Positions 52,174 through 61,605 are shown, counted from the stretch's first letter. The stretch is DNA of 64,000 nucleotides from Imperialibacter sp964351395 (GCA_964351395.1 CAYGOF010000001.1:124001-188000); one strand, 5' to 3'. The notes: a model not told the origin generated them from the sequence alone. Program-made: numbers and translations.

Positions 52174-53085
52174 TTGAACATTCTCGTAACTGAAGGCATT
52201 TACAAAAACTTTGGTGACTTTAAAGCGCTAGACGATGTAAGCATCTCTATTCCTGAGAACACCATTTTTGGCTTGCTTGGGCCCAATGGGGCGGGGAAAA
52301 CCACCCTCATCCGCATCATTACTCAAATACTTATGGCCGACCAGGGCAAGGTCATGTTTCATGGCCGACCGCTGGAAATTGAAGACGTTCACCGAATTGG
52401 GTACCTACCTGAGGAACGTGGGCTCTATAAAAAAATGAAAGTCGGCGAGCAGCTTCAATACCTGGCTCAGCTCAAAGGAATGAGTAAATCAGAGGCCACC
52501 AAAAAAATAAAGGCCTGGATGGAAAAATTTGACATCATCAGCTGGTGGGGGAAAAATGTTGAAGACCTTTCGAAGGGTATGGCGCAAAAGATCCAATTTA
52601 TTGCCACTGTCTTGCACGAGCCTTCGCTTATTATCCTTGACGAGCCTTTTTCTGGATTTGACCCTGTCAATGCCAATCTGATCCGGGACGAGATCCTGGA
52701 AATGAAGAAAAAAGGAATCACCATCATCTTCTCTACTCACCGAATGGAGTCAGTAGAAGAACTCTGTGACCATATCGCCCTGATCAATAAATCAAAGAAG
52801 ATCCTAGAGGGAGCAAAGAAAGATATTAAGGAAGCCTACAAATCCAACACATATAATGTGCTTCATCACGGCAGCGTCAGTGCACTGCCCGCCGACTTTG
52901 ACCTCATTAGTTCTAAAGAGGAAGAAGGGGCCTTTCACTCGACGATTCAGATCAAGTCGGCCCTTGGGCCCAACGATCTGCTAAAAGCCCTGATTAGTCA
53001 GGTAGAGGTGCATGAGTTTGTTGAAAAAGTACCGAGCATGAATGAAATTTTTATCCAAAAAGTGAAGGAGGGCGGCCATGAATAA
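52174..53085 (+). CDS. ABC transporter ATP-binding protein (NatA-like)
   Basis: A 303-residue ATPase. Walker A LLGPNGAGKTTLIRI (34-48), signature VEDLSKGMAQKIQ, Walker B LIILDEPFSGFDPVNANL and the switch histidine in IIFSTHRMES are all intact. The C-terminal ~80 residues match the DUF4162-like tail of NatA-type exporters. TTG start giving MNILVTEGIYKNFGDFKALD. It overlaps the permease gene after it by eight bases. With that gene it resembles the sodium-exporting NatAB pair; the true substrate is unknown. Confidence 0.9.
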   Translation: MNILVTEGIYKNFGDFKALDDVSISIPENTIFGLLGPNGAGKTTLIRIITQILMADQGKVMFHGRPLEIEDVHRIGYLPEERGLYKKMKVGEQLQYLAQLKGMSKSEATKKIKAWMEKFDIISWWGKNVEDLSKGMAQKIQFIATVLHEPSLIILDEPFSGFDPVNANLIRDEILEMKKKGITIIFSTHRMESVEELCDHIALINKSKKILEGAKKDIKEAYKSNTYNVLHHGSVSALPADFDLISSKEEEGAFHSTIQIKSALGPNDLLKALISQVEVHEFVEKVPSMNEIFIQKVKEGGHE

Positions 53086-54382
53086 GATATCCCTGATCAT
53101 CGCAAGAGAATATATTACCCGGGTTCGCAAGAAGTCGTTCCTGATCATGACCATCGTAGGGCCCTTGCTTTTCGCGCTCATTATCATTGTGCCAACCTGG
53201 CTGGCTACCCGCGAAGGAGAGGAAAAAGTGATCGAAGTACTCGATGAGTCCCATCTGTTTGAAAGCGTGCTGACCGACACTGATGAAATCAAATATGAGT
53301 TTGTCAGCGAAGACCCCGAGTCGCTGAAAGAGTCTTTAAAAGGGAGCGACTACTACGGGTTCCTTTATATTCCCGCTATTAACATCCAAGACCCCTCGGG
53401 CATTCAATTTTACTCCACGTCAAAACCAAGTCTTAGTGTTATTGGCGACGTGGAACGTGGGATTCGCCAAAAAATTGAAAAAATGAAACTCGAGGAGTCG
53501 GGCCTCAATCAAGAAGTACTTGACAACCTGAAAGCCAATGTTAAGATCGCAACCATAAGCCTTACCGACCAGGGCGAGCAGGAAAGTAGCTCGATAGCAG
53601 CCACTGGCATCGGGTATATATCCTCTCTGTTGATTTACTTCTTCATCTTCTTTTTTGGCGCTCAAATTATGCGGGGCATTATCGAAGAAAAAACCAGCAG
53701 AATCATCGAGATCATTATCAGCTCGGTGAAACCATTCCAGCTGATGATGGGAAAAATAATTGGCGTAGGTGCGGTGGGGCTTACCCAGTTTTTACTATGG
53801 ACGCTCTTGACATTTACCATTACCACCGTACTCAGCAGCGTATTTGGCTTCGAGCCACAGGCCGCCAATAACATGGCCAATGCCCCAGGCATGGCCGACA
53901 TGCAGGCAGCTTCTAACCCCAATGAGTTTGCCAAAATCATGACAGCCATTAACTCGATCAATATTCCTGAGGTGCTTATCTGCTTCTTGATTTATTTTCT
54001 AGGAGGCTTTCTTCTTTACGGCAGTCTTTTTGCTGCCGTGGGCTCTGCAGTAGACTCAGAGGTTGATTCTCAGCAGTTTATGCTACCTGTTACGCTTCCA
54101 CTGATTCTTTCCATTGTTTCACTGGGTGCTGTGCTCAACGAACCTGACGGCTCGCTGGCCTTCTGGATGTCAATGATTCCTTTTTCCTCACCCGTGGTAA
54201 TGATGATGAGAATTCCGTTTGGCGTACCTCTTTGGCAGCAGCTTCTTTCCATTGCTTTACTGATAGGAGGCTTTCTATTCACAGTTTGGTTTGCCAGCAG
54301 AATCTACCGGGTTGGTATTTTGATGCATGGCACCAAAGTAAACTATAAGGTGATGGCCAAATGGTTTATGATGAAAAACTAA
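53078..54382 (+). CDS. ABC-2 family permease (NatB-like)
   Basis: A 434-residue membrane protein. TM1 at about 20-44 (LIMTIVGPLLFALIIIVPTW), a large extracytoplasmic domain (45-175), then five or six helices; GAQIMRGIIEEKTSRIIEII (about 198-217) is the conserved loop of NatB/ABC-2 permeases. The starting MNKISLIIAREYITRVRKKS is typical. It is encoded in overlap with its ATPase, forming a complete exporter. Confidence 0.88.
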   Translation: MNKISLIIAREYITRVRKKSFLIMTIVGPLLFALIIIVPTWLATREGEEKVIEVLDESHLFESVLTDTDEIKYEFVSEDPESLKESLKGSDYYGFLYIPAINIQDPSGIQFYSTSKPSLSVIGDVERGIRQKIEKMKLEESGLNQEVLDNLKANVKIATISLTDQGEQESSSIAATGIGYISSLLIYFFIFFFGAQIMRGIIEEKTSRIIEIIISSVKPFQLMMGKIIGVGAVGLTQFLLWTLLTFTITTVLSSVFGFEPQAANNMANAPGMADMQAASNPNEFAKIMTAINSINIPEVLICFLIYFLGGFLLYGSLFAAVGSAVDSEVDSQQFMLPVTLPLILSIVSLGAVLNEPDGSLAFWMSMIPFSSPVVMMMRIPFGVPLWQQLLSIALLIGGFLFTVWFASRIYRVGILMHGTKVNYKVMAKWFMMKN

Positions 54383-54446
54383 CGGCGCAATTACTGCTTG
54401 AATTTCTCTTATCTTAGCTTTCCGTAATCGACAAAGCAAGTTCTGA

Positions 54447-55664
54447 ATGCAGTATCCTCTTAAAGAAGCCACTACCCTTGAGTTTTATAAGGATAATTCC
54501 AATCTCAAGTGGGCAGTGGTTTTTGTTGCCATTTTGATCAGTATCGGATCAATTTATTATACCAACAGGGTGGTAGAGAACCTGAAAATCAGGGAAAGGA
54601 ACCTGATCGACCTCTACGTGAACACGTTGGAATATACGGTCAATGAAAACAGCGAAAACCTTGTTTTCATTTTTGAAGAAATCATCGTCAGGAACAATTC
54701 TATTCCTGTAATCGTAACTGACGAATTTGGTATTCCGCTTGATTCGAAAAACATCAAAGAAATTTCAAAGGCAAAAACGGAACGTGAAAAAATACGGATC
54801 CTTTCGGAGCTGCTGAAAGAAATGGAAGCCGAGCATGAACCGATTGAGGTTACTTTCAGAAAAGATAATAATGAAATCACCGGGCACAACTACGTTTACT
54901 ATCGGAATTCAGACCTACTTATTCAGCTGAGTTACTATCCATATGTCCAGCTGTCAGTCATTTTTGTCTTTGGTTTAATTGCCTATGTAGCGTTCAATTC
55001 CTCACGGTCTGCAGAACAAAACAGGGTATGGGTAGGCTTGGCAAAAGAAACTGCACACCAACTTGGCACACCCTTATCGTCGCTGATGGCTTGGGTCGAA
55101 TACTTTAAAGCCGACGAGCGTTTCAAGGATTCGGATATTATTCCGGAGCTCAACAAAGACATTGAGCGCCTGGAAATGATCACTTCAAGGTTCTCAAACA
55201 TTGGATCGGTTCCCCAGCTTAACGAAGAAAACCTTTATGAGGCGCTCGACGAAACTGTAAGCTACCTGCAAAAACGAGTATCTACCAGGGTAAAGTTTAT
55301 CTTAAGTGCCTTTCCCAATAAAGAAGTAAAAGCCGATATCAATAAGCCTCTGTTTGCCTGGGTTGTTGAAAACCTTTGCAAAAACGCCGTTGATGCCATG
55401 AGTGGTACTGGCACAATTGAAATCAAAATTTTGAAGGCCAACGAAGGCAAAGTAATGGTTGATATTAGCGACACTGGAAAAGGCATTCCCAAGTCAAAGC
55501 TAAACACCGTATTCCAGCCCGGTTATACTTCCAAGAAAAGAGGCTGGGGCTTGGGCCTAACCCTTGTGAAGAGAATTATCGAAAATTACCACCAGGGGAA
55601 AATTTTTGTCAAATCCTCTGAACAGGACAAAGGGACAACCTTCCGTATTGTACTGAAAGTGTGA
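54447..55664 (+). CDS. Sensor histidine kinase (orphan)
   Basis: A 405-residue kinase. TM1 (22-40) and TM2 (168-184) enclose a ~125-residue sensor domain. The H-box is LAKETAHQLGTPLSSLMAWV (His204), the N-box CKNAVDAM, G1 DTGKGIPKSK and G2 GWGLGLTL. There is no HAMP or PAS domain: the H-box follows TM2 after ~18 residues. No response regulator is adjacent. It lies 64 bases after the ABC permease gene and could be read from the same transcript. Confidence 0.9.
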   Translation: MQYPLKEATTLEFYKDNSNLKWAVVFVAILISIGSIYYTNRVVENLKIRERNLIDLYVNTLEYTVNENSENLVFIFEEIIVRNNSIPVIVTDEFGIPLDSKNIKEISKAKTEREKIRILSELLKEMEAEHEPIEVTFRKDNNEITGHNYVYYRNSDLLIQLSYYPYVQLSVIFVFGLIAYVAFNSSRSAEQNRVWVGLAKETAHQLGTPLSSLMAWVEYFKADERFKDSDIIPELNKDIERLEMITSRFSNIGSVPQLNEENLYEALDETVSYLQKRVSTRVKFILSAFPNKEVKADINKPLFAWVVENLCKNAVDAMSGTGTIEIKILKANEGKVMVDISDTGKGIPKSKLNTVFQPGYTSKKRGWGLGLTLVKRIIENYHQGKIFVKSSEQDKGTTFRIVLKV

Positions 55665-55766
55665 CATTAATACCGCCTTCAGTAGCATTAAACCGCTTTT
55701 TTATTTACAGCGCAGTACAAAGCAGAAAAGAATTCAAATTCTTTGGAATCAAGTTGATTAGCAAGC

Positions 55767-55797
55767 TTGGCTTTAAAGGATTAATGGTTTAATTTTG
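55767..55797 (+). promoter_or_regulatory. Promoter of atpDC
   Basis: TTG (55767-55769), 20 bases, TAATTTTG (55790-55797). Transcription would start near 55804, giving a leader of about 40 bases. Confidence 0.7.
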
Positions 55798-55844
55798 CAC
55801 TTCGAATTTTCAAGTGAAATAATTCTTATAACACTCACAAAATA

Positions 55845-57356
55845 ATGGCGAACACCGGAAAGATAACCCAGGTAATTGGGCCCGTCGTTGATGTTAGTTT
55901 TGAAGGCGAAGGCGCTAAATTGCCGGAAATACTCGATGCTCTTAAGGTGACCAAAGAAAATGGTCAGGTAGTAGTACTGGAAGTACAGCAACACCTTGGC
56001 GAAGACAGAGTACGTACCATTGCGATGGACAGTACTGATGGCTTGAGCAGAGGCATTGAAGTAGTTCACACTGGCGCACCTATTTCTATGCCTGTTGGCG
56101 AGGACATCAAAGGTCGCTTGTTCAACGTAGTTGGTGAAGCCATTGATGGTATCGACCAGCCTGAAGGCAAGAACAGACTTCCTATTCACCGTTCTGCTCC
56201 TAGATTTGAAGATCTTTCAACTTCTACAGAAGTATTATTTACCGGTATCAAGGTAATTGACCTTATCGAACCTTATTCAAAAGGTGGAAAGATTGGTTTG
56301 TTTGGTGGTGCTGGTGTAGGTAAAACAGTACTGATTCAGGAGTTGATCAACAACATCGCCAAGGCATATGCAGGTCTTTCAGTATTTGCTGGTGTGGGCG
56401 AAAGAACTCGTGAAGGCAATGACCTTCTTCGTGAAATGATTGAATCAGGTATTGTAAACTATGGCGAAGACTTCCTTCATTCAATGGAAAAAGGTGGTTG
56501 GGACCTTAGCAAAGTAGATAAAAAGAAATTACTAGAGTCAAAGGCGACCTTCGTCTTTGGTCAAATGAACGAGCCTCCTGGGGCACGTGCAAGAGTGGCC
56601 CTTTCAGGCTTAACGCTTGCTGAATACTATCGTGACGGCGATGGCTCAGGAAAAGGAAAGGACATTCTTTTCTTTATCGACAACATCTTCCGTTTCACAC
56701 AGGCAGGCTCTGAAGTATCAGCCCTTTTGGGTCGTATGCCTTCAGCGGTAGGTTATCAGCCAACATTGGCTACGGAAATGGGTGCCATGCAGGAAAGGAT
56801 TACGTCTACCAAGCACGGCTCTATTACTTCTGTACAGGCGGTTTACGTGCCTGCGGATGACTTGACTGACCCTGCTCCGGCAACCACCTTCTCTCACCTT
56901 GATGCTACCACGGTACTTTCAAGAAAGATTTCAGAGCTAGGTATTTACCCTGCAGTGGATCCTTTGGATTCAACATCAAGAATTCTTTCTGCTGACATCG
57001 TTGGCGAAGAGCACTACAGATGTGCGCAGAACGTGAAGGAAATTCTTCAGCGTTACAAGGAACTTCAGGACATCATCGCTATCCTTGGTATGGACGAGCT
57101 TTCTGATGAGGACAAGCAAGTAGTATCAAGAGCCCGTCGTGTGCAGCGTTTCCTTTCTCAGCCATTCCACGTGGCCGAGCAGTTTACTGGTATCCCTGGT
57201 CAGCTGGTGGACATTAAAGAAACCATTAAAGGATTTAACAGGATCATGGCTGGCGACGTAGATCACCTTCCTGAAGCTGCTTTCAACTTGAAAGGTACTT
57301 TGGAACAGGCGATTGAGGCCGGTGAGAAAATGTTAGCTGAAGCTGCTAAGGCATAA
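55845..57356 (+). CDS. atpD: F-type ATP synthase subunit beta
   Basis: A 503-residue catalytic subunit of F1. Walker A GLFGGAGVGKTVL (151-163), the catalytic glutamate region GERTREGNDLL (185-195), QMNEPPGARARVALSGL and the family signature PAVDPLDSTSR all fit. Codon use is visibly different from its neighbours (fewer rare codons, GGT/CTT rich), as expected for a highly expressed gene. Only epsilon follows; the other subunits are elsewhere in the genome. Confidence 0.98.
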   Translation: MANTGKITQVIGPVVDVSFEGEGAKLPEILDALKVTKENGQVVVLEVQQHLGEDRVRTIAMDSTDGLSRGIEVVHTGAPISMPVGEDIKGRLFNVVGEAIDGIDQPEGKNRLPIHRSAPRFEDLSTSTEVLFTGIKVIDLIEPYSKGGKIGLFGGAGVGKTVLIQELINNIAKAYAGLSVFAGVGERTREGNDLLREMIESGIVNYGEDFLHSMEKGGWDLSKVDKKKLLESKATFVFGQMNEPPGARARVALSGLTLAEYYRDGDGSGKGKDILFFIDNIFRFTQAGSEVSALLGRMPSAVGYQPTLATEMGAMQERITSTKHGSITSVQAVYVPADDLTDPAPATTFSHLDATTVLSRKISELGIYPAVDPLDSTSRILSADIVGEEHYRCAQNVKEILQRYKELQDIIAILGMDELSDEDKQVVSRARRVQRFLSQPFHVAEQFTGIPGQLVDIKETIKGFNRIMAGDVDHLPEAAFNLKGTLEQAIEAGEKMLAEAAKA

Positions 57357-57372
57357 CCTGAAAACGTAACAC

Positions 57373-57615
57373 ATGTATTTGGAAATCATAACACCTGATC
57401 GCAAGGTATTTGAAGGAGAAGTTGATGCAGCCACCTTTCCGGGCAGCGACGGCTCTTTTCAGGTATTGAACAATCACGCACCAATTATCAGCTCTCTGGC
57501 AAAAGGCGACCTTGTTTATAAAACCAAGGAAGGATCGAAGGTAATGATCGTTGATGGCGGTGTGGTTGAAGTCAGAAACAACCGTGTGATTGTACTTGCT
57601 GAATCAGTTGAGTAG
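57373..57615 (+). CDS. atpC: F-type ATP synthase subunit epsilon, short form
   Basis: An 80-residue subunit: MYLEIITPDRKVFEGEVDAA and FPGSDGSFQVLNNHAPIISS show the N-terminal beta-sandwich that contacts gamma and the c-ring. The C-terminal helical hairpin that inhibits rotation in E. coli (total ~139 residues) is absent. Short epsilon subunits are known from Bacteroidota. It lies 16 bases after atpD and ends the operon at a strong terminator. Confidence 0.93.
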   Translation: MYLEIITPDRKVFEGEVDAATFPGSDGSFQVLNNHAPIISSLAKGDLVYKTKEGSKVMIVDGGVVEVRNNRVIVLAESVE

Positions 57616-57635
57616 ATCAACATAAAATAAATGAG

Positions 57636-57670
57636 AGCCCCTGATGATTATGTTATCAGGGGCTTTTTTA
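57636..57670 (+). terminator. Terminator of atpDC
   Basis: AGCCCCTGAT (57636-57645), nine-base loop, ATCAGGGGCT (57655-57664), then a run of T's. Confidence 0.92.
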
Positions 57671-57753
57671 TTGCAGTAACGTCTATATGGCCTGACCCAA
57701 ACAGTGTCAATAATTTAGCCTACTTTTAGTCCCTCCTACCTTAATTACCAGCC

Positions 57754-58860
57754 ATGAAAGCAAAGTCACTATTCGTTATCATCTGCTACCTGCTATTTGT
57801 AGGGTGCACGCCCAGGCAAACCAACACAGACTGGCAAATAGGCCCTTTTATTAAAGAAGATAGCAGCAACCCCATATTGACTGCCCTTGACAATACCGTC
57901 TTTTTATGTCCCGTGAGACAGGATACCGTTTTCTGGGAGGCGAAAGACGTATTCAACCCGACTGCCCTTGTAAGAGATGGTAAGGTACATTTGCTCTACC
58001 GGGCAGAGGACGAAATAGGAAAATTTAATGGAACCTCTCGAATAGGACTGGCTACAAGTGAGGATGGCATACACTTCGAACGAATGCCGGCTCCCATTTT
58101 TTACCCGGAGAATGATTCCTTGAGTAAGTACGAATGGGAAGGTGGCTGCGAAGACCCTCGCATTGTTGAAAGTACTGAGGGAACATACTACATGACCTAT
58201 ACCGCCTACGACGGCGACGTCGCCAGACTGCTGGTGGCTTCCTCCAAAGACCTCATGCAATGGACCAAATACGGACCGGTATTTCAATCAGCTGACAATG
58301 GTAAATACCTCGACCTATGGTCGAAATCTGGCGCTATTGTCACAAAAAAAGTAGGGGAAAAATTCATCGCCACAAAAATCAATGGAAAATACTGGATGTA
58401 TTGGGGAGACACCAATATTTACCTGGCATGGTCAGCCGACCTGATCAACTGGACGCCAGTTACTGATGAGCAAAATGGTGTAAGCGATTACAAGCTCAAG
58501 CCCATTTTTGGTCCGAGACCTGGCATGTTTGATAGTGACCTGGTTGAACCCGGCCCGCAGGCCATTGTAGTGGATGCTGGTATCCTTCTTATCTACAACA
58601 GTCGCAATTATGGACCCAATCGTACAGCTGATTTGGCCGATGGCACCTACTCTGCCGGACAAATTCTATTCGATGTAAGTGACCCTTCTGTGGTAATCGA
58701 CCGATCTGAGAATTACTTCATGACTCCCGATAAAGACTACGAAATAACCGGTCAGGTAAACAATGTGTGTTTTCTCGAAGGCTTAGTCCATTTCAAAGGC
58801 AAATGGTACTTATATTACGGCACTGCTGATTCAAAAATAGCTGTCGCAGTTAGTGAATAA
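57754..58860 (+). CDS. Glycosidase-like lipoprotein, GH130/GH43-type five-bladed propeller
   Basis: A 368-residue lipoprotein: signal peptide with lipobox LFVGC (Cys18). The rest has the repeat pattern of five-bladed beta-propeller glycosidases: KDVFNPTALVRDGKVHLLYR (64-83), GTSRIGLATSEDGIHFER, GGCEDPRIVESTEGTYYMTY (130-149) and later FDSDLVEPGPQAIVVDAG. The FNPTA and GCEDPR motifs are those of GH130 mannoside phosphorylases/hydrolases. A membrane-anchored enzyme acting on mannose- or glucose-containing oligosaccharides is likely. A DUF1080 gene starts 13 bases after it. Confidence 0.75.
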   Translation: MKAKSLFVIICYLLFVGCTPRQTNTDWQIGPFIKEDSSNPILTALDNTVFLCPVRQDTVFWEAKDVFNPTALVRDGKVHLLYRAEDEIGKFNGTSRIGLATSEDGIHFERMPAPIFYPENDSLSKYEWEGGCEDPRIVESTEGTYYMTYTAYDGDVARLLVASSKDLMQWTKYGPVFQSADNGKYLDLWSKSGAIVTKKVGEKFIATKINGKYWMYWGDTNIYLAWSADLINWTPVTDEQNGVSDYKLKPIFGPRPGMFDSDLVEPGPQAIVVDAGILLIYNSRNYGPNRTADLADGTYSAGQILFDVSDPSVVIDRSENYFMTPDKDYEITGQVNNVCFLEGLVHFKGKWYLYYGTADSKIAVAVSE

Positions 58861-58873
58861 AATCAAATTGAAG

Positions 58874-59539
58874 ATGAAAAGATTAGCACTCCTAATAACA
58901 ATTGCTGCCCTGAGCACCAGTGCCTACGCGCAAAACAAACTGACCAAGGAAGAAAAAAGGGCTGGCTATCAGCTTCTGTTCAATGGAAAAGACCTTTCGG
59001 GATGGGTGGGCAACAAACAAGACTATGTGGCTGAAAATGGCACTATCACCGTGAAAACAGACGCCGGTGGAAGTGGCAACCTTTATACTGAAAAGGAATA
59101 TGCTGATTTCATCTTTCGGTTTGAATTTAAGCTAACACCAGATGCCAACAACGGCCTGGGCATTCGCACTCCTTTGGAAGGAGATGCCGCTTACGTGGGT
59201 ATGGAGCTGCAAATTCTGGACAATACTGCCGAAATGTATTCAAAGCTTCAACCCTACCAGTACCATGGTTCCGTGTACGGCGTAATTCCCGCCAAACGTG
59301 GCTTCCTTAAACCGGTAGGTGAATGGAACTATGAGGAAGTGGAAGTAAAAGGCAACAATGTAAAAGTGACTTTGAACGGTGAAGTAATCGTTAACGGAGA
59401 CATTGCCGAAGCCAGCATGGGCGGAACTATGGACCACAAAGAGCATCCTGGACTAAAGAACACAACCGGTCACATAGGATTTTTAGGACATGGATCCGAG
59501 CTATATTTCAGAAGTATTAGGATTAAAGAATTGAAGTAA
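58874..59539 (+). CDS. DUF1080 (3-keto-disaccharide hydrolase domain) protein
   Basis: A 221-residue secreted protein: signal peptide 1-19 (STSAYA), then the DUF1080 jelly-roll with LLFNGKDLSGW (34-44), EYADFIFRFEFKLTPDANNG, GLGIRTP, MELQILDN and the end GFLGHGSELYFRSIRIKEL. Some DUF1080 proteins hydrolyse 3-keto-glycosides; others bind glycans. The start is ATG 58874; an in-frame GTG at 58853 lies in the preceding gene. It is probably in one operon with the GH130-like lipoprotein. Confidence 0.82.
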   Translation: MKRLALLITIAALSTSAYAQNKLTKEEKRAGYQLLFNGKDLSGWVGNKQDYVAENGTITVKTDAGGSGNLYTEKEYADFIFRFEFKLTPDANNGLGIRTPLEGDAAYVGMELQILDNTAEMYSKLQPYQYHGSVYGVIPAKRGFLKPVGEWNYEEVEVKGNNVKVTLNGEVIVNGDIAEASMGGTMDHKEHPGLKNTTGHIGFLGHGSELYFRSIRIKELK

Positions 59540-59591
59540 TTGATTTCATCAGACAAAAGAACAGAATTTCATCCTTCCGAATTGACTGAAA

Positions 59592-59705
59592 CGCAAAAAA
59601 GCCATCATTACTGATGGCTTTTCACTTCCGCTCCTCCTCACCGATTGGCGTATTGGGCTCGAATCGTGCGACGAACCGCAAGGACCCTCTCATTAACAGT
59701 CAGAT
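59592..59705 (-). repeat. Imperfect copy of the tRNA-Asn 3' half plus terminator
   Basis: The 114 bases match the terminator and 3' half of tRNA-Asn at 59761-59845, 169 bases away. The anticodon arm, acceptor 3' strand and terminator hairpin are kept; the T-arm is broken by two insertions (around 59659-59678 and 59639-59652). There is no 5' half, so it cannot fold as a tRNA. Confidence 0.85.
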
Positions 59706-59763
59706 TTAAAATACATCCTAAGAAAACATTCCGTTGTAAGGGAAATTAATTTCACATAAACGC

Positions 59764-59791
59764 AAAAAAGCCATCATTACTGATGGCTTTT
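59764..59791 (-). terminator. Terminator of tRNA-Asn
   Basis: AAAAGCCATCA (59766-59776), loop TTAC, TGATGGCTTTT (59781-59791). On the minus strand it ends in six T's. The same hairpin occurs in the partial copy at 59594-59622. Confidence 0.85.
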
Positions 59792-59799
59792 CACTTCCG

Positions 59800-59873
59800 C
59801 TCCTCCTCTTGGGCTCGAACCAAGGACCCTCTGATTAACAGTCAGATGCTCTAACCAGCTGAGCTAAGGAGGA
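59800..59873 (-). tRNA. tRNA-Asn(GTT)
   Basis: A 74-base tRNA on the minus strand. Acceptor TCCTCCT/AGGAGGA (59867-59873 and 59801-59807), D-arm TAGCTCAGCTGGTTAGAGC, anticodon GTT (59837-59839 complement) in loop CTGTTAA, T-arm CTTGG-TTCGAGC-CCAAG. CCA is not encoded. It reads AAC and AAU codons. A partial copy lies downstream at 59592-59705. Confidence 0.95.
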
Positions 59874-60118
59874 ATTTTCTTCTCCCAACTGACTTACCAA
59901 AACAGAGGCTCGTCAAATGGGAATGCAATATTAGCAGGTTCATTTTAATTGTGCAAAAACGAAGGCTATATTTTCAGCATCCAAGCACATAATTTTTTTC
60001 TTACGTAATCTTATATTTAAGCTAGTGAAACACAAATGATGTTAAAAAACGTTAATGTAGTATCAGAAGCGATCCTATTTCGTTACAGATGTGTTGAATG
60101 ATAAAAAATAAAGAAGCT

Positions 60119-61585
60119 ATGAATAAAAGACAGATTTATGTGGCGATGCTATTTTCCTCCTTATTGGGGGCAACTATTGCTATCGGTGGATTTCAATTGC
60201 TGAACGGACAGAAAGAAGACTTCACTTCGTTTGAAGACCGTCAGAATGTACGTTTTTCCAATTACCTGGATACAACTAGTGTAGTGGTCCCAGCTGGACT
60301 CAATTTTGTTTATGCTGCTAAAGCCGCAACGCCTGGCGTTGTGCACATCAGGTCGAAGTATACTTCGACTCCAGCCTCCAACAACAATCAATTTGATCAG
60401 TACTTCCGCGACTTCTTTGGAGATAGAGGCCAGCGTGGACCATCAGGCGCCAGTGGTTCAGGTGTGATAATCGCTGACAATGGCTACATCGTAACAAACA
60501 ACCATGTGGTGGAAAATGCATCTGAAGTTGAGGTAATGCTCAACGACAACAGAACTTTCGACGCGAAGGTGGTAGGCACAGACCCAACTACGGACTTGGC
60601 ACTATTAAAAATTGATGGTAGTAATTTCCCATTTGTAAGATTCGGAAGTTCAGAGCACATCAATGTGGGCGAATGGGTACTTGCCATTGGCAATCCTTTT
60701 GAGTTTAGGTCAACAGTAACGGCCGGTATCGTTAGCGCCACCGGCAGAAATATCAACATCCTGCGTGACCCAAGTAATAGAAACCTTCAGATTGAATCCT
60801 TTATCCAAACAGATGCTGCTGTGAACCCAGGTAATAGTGGTGGTGCTTTGGTCAACCTAAGAGGTGAATTAATTGGTATCAATACCGCCATTGCCACTCA
60901 GACTGGATCTTATTCCGGTTATTCGTTTGCAGTGCCAACCACACTTGTGAAAAAAGTAATGGACGATTTAAAAGAATTTGGTGTAGTTCAGCGAGCTCTT
61001 TTAGGCGTAAGTATAGTGGATGTAAGTGCTCAACTTGCCGAGGCACGTGGACTCAATGTTTTGAAAGGTATTTCGATCGAAAATGTCAACCCAAATAGTG
61101 GGGCGGCAGATGCAAACCTGGAAAAAGGAGACGTCATTATCGCTATTGACGGGAAAAGCGTGGACAACGTCGCCAATCTACAGGAAAAAATTGCTGTTAA
61201 AAGACCTGGTGATAAAGTAGATGTGACCTATATCAGGGATGGCAAAGAAGAAACAGTAAAAGTGACGTTAAAAAGCACCAACGATTCTATTCAGGTAGTG
61301 GAAGCAAGAAGTTCCTATTCTGTAGAAGGAGGAGACTTCAGCGACATTAGCGATGAAGAAATGCAAAAGCTTCGCATAGATGGAGGCGCCAAAGCCACTG
61401 AAGTAAACGAAGGCAAATGGAAAGAAGCAGGTATTCGCGCCGGGTTTATCGTTACTACTATCGACAAAACTAAAATTAGAAATATCCAGGACTTAGCCAG
61501 AGTGATGTCAAATAAAAAAGGCGGCACACTTATCGAAGGAGTTTACCCAGATGGCACAGAAGCCTTCTATGGTATAGGTTGGTAA
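60119..61585 (+). CDS. DegQ/HtrA-family periplasmic serine protease
   Basis: A 488-residue trypsin-like protease/chaperone for misfolded envelope proteins. An N-terminal signal or anchor (6-28), protease domain with the triad His129 (VTNNHVVENA), Asp159 (TDLALLKI) and Ser240 (NPGNSGGALV), then two PDZ domains (about 280-375 and 400-480; GDVIIAIDGKSVDNVANLQE in the first). The start is set at ATG 60119 (MNKRQIYVAMLF); ATG 60098 would add seven residues. Single gene with a clear terminator. Confidence 0.93.
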   Translation: MNKRQIYVAMLFSSLLGATIAIGGFQLLNGQKEDFTSFEDRQNVRFSNYLDTTSVVVPAGLNFVYAAKAATPGVVHIRSKYTSTPASNNNQFDQYFRDFFGDRGQRGPSGASGSGVIIADNGYIVTNNHVVENASEVEVMLNDNRTFDAKVVGTDPTTDLALLKIDGSNFPFVRFGSSEHINVGEWVLAIGNPFEFRSTVTAGIVSATGRNINILRDPSNRNLQIESFIQTDAAVNPGNSGGALVNLRGELIGINTAIATQTGSYSGYSFAVPTTLVKKVMDDLKEFGVVQRALLGVSIVDVSAQLAEARGLNVLKGISIENVNPNSGAADANLEKGDVIIAIDGKSVDNVANLQEKIAVKRPGDKVDVTYIRDGKEETVKVTLKSTNDSIQVVEARSSYSVEGGDFSDISDEEMQKLRIDGGAKATEVNEGKWKEAGIRAGFIVTTIDKTKIRNIQDLARVMSNKKGGTLIEGVYPDGTEAFYGIGW

Positions 61586-61605
61586 TTGATATCAACACAT
61601 CAAAC

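Noticed and set aside
59592..59705. A second tRNA-Asn
   Set aside because: The D-arm and 5' acceptor strand are absent and the T-arm is interrupted.
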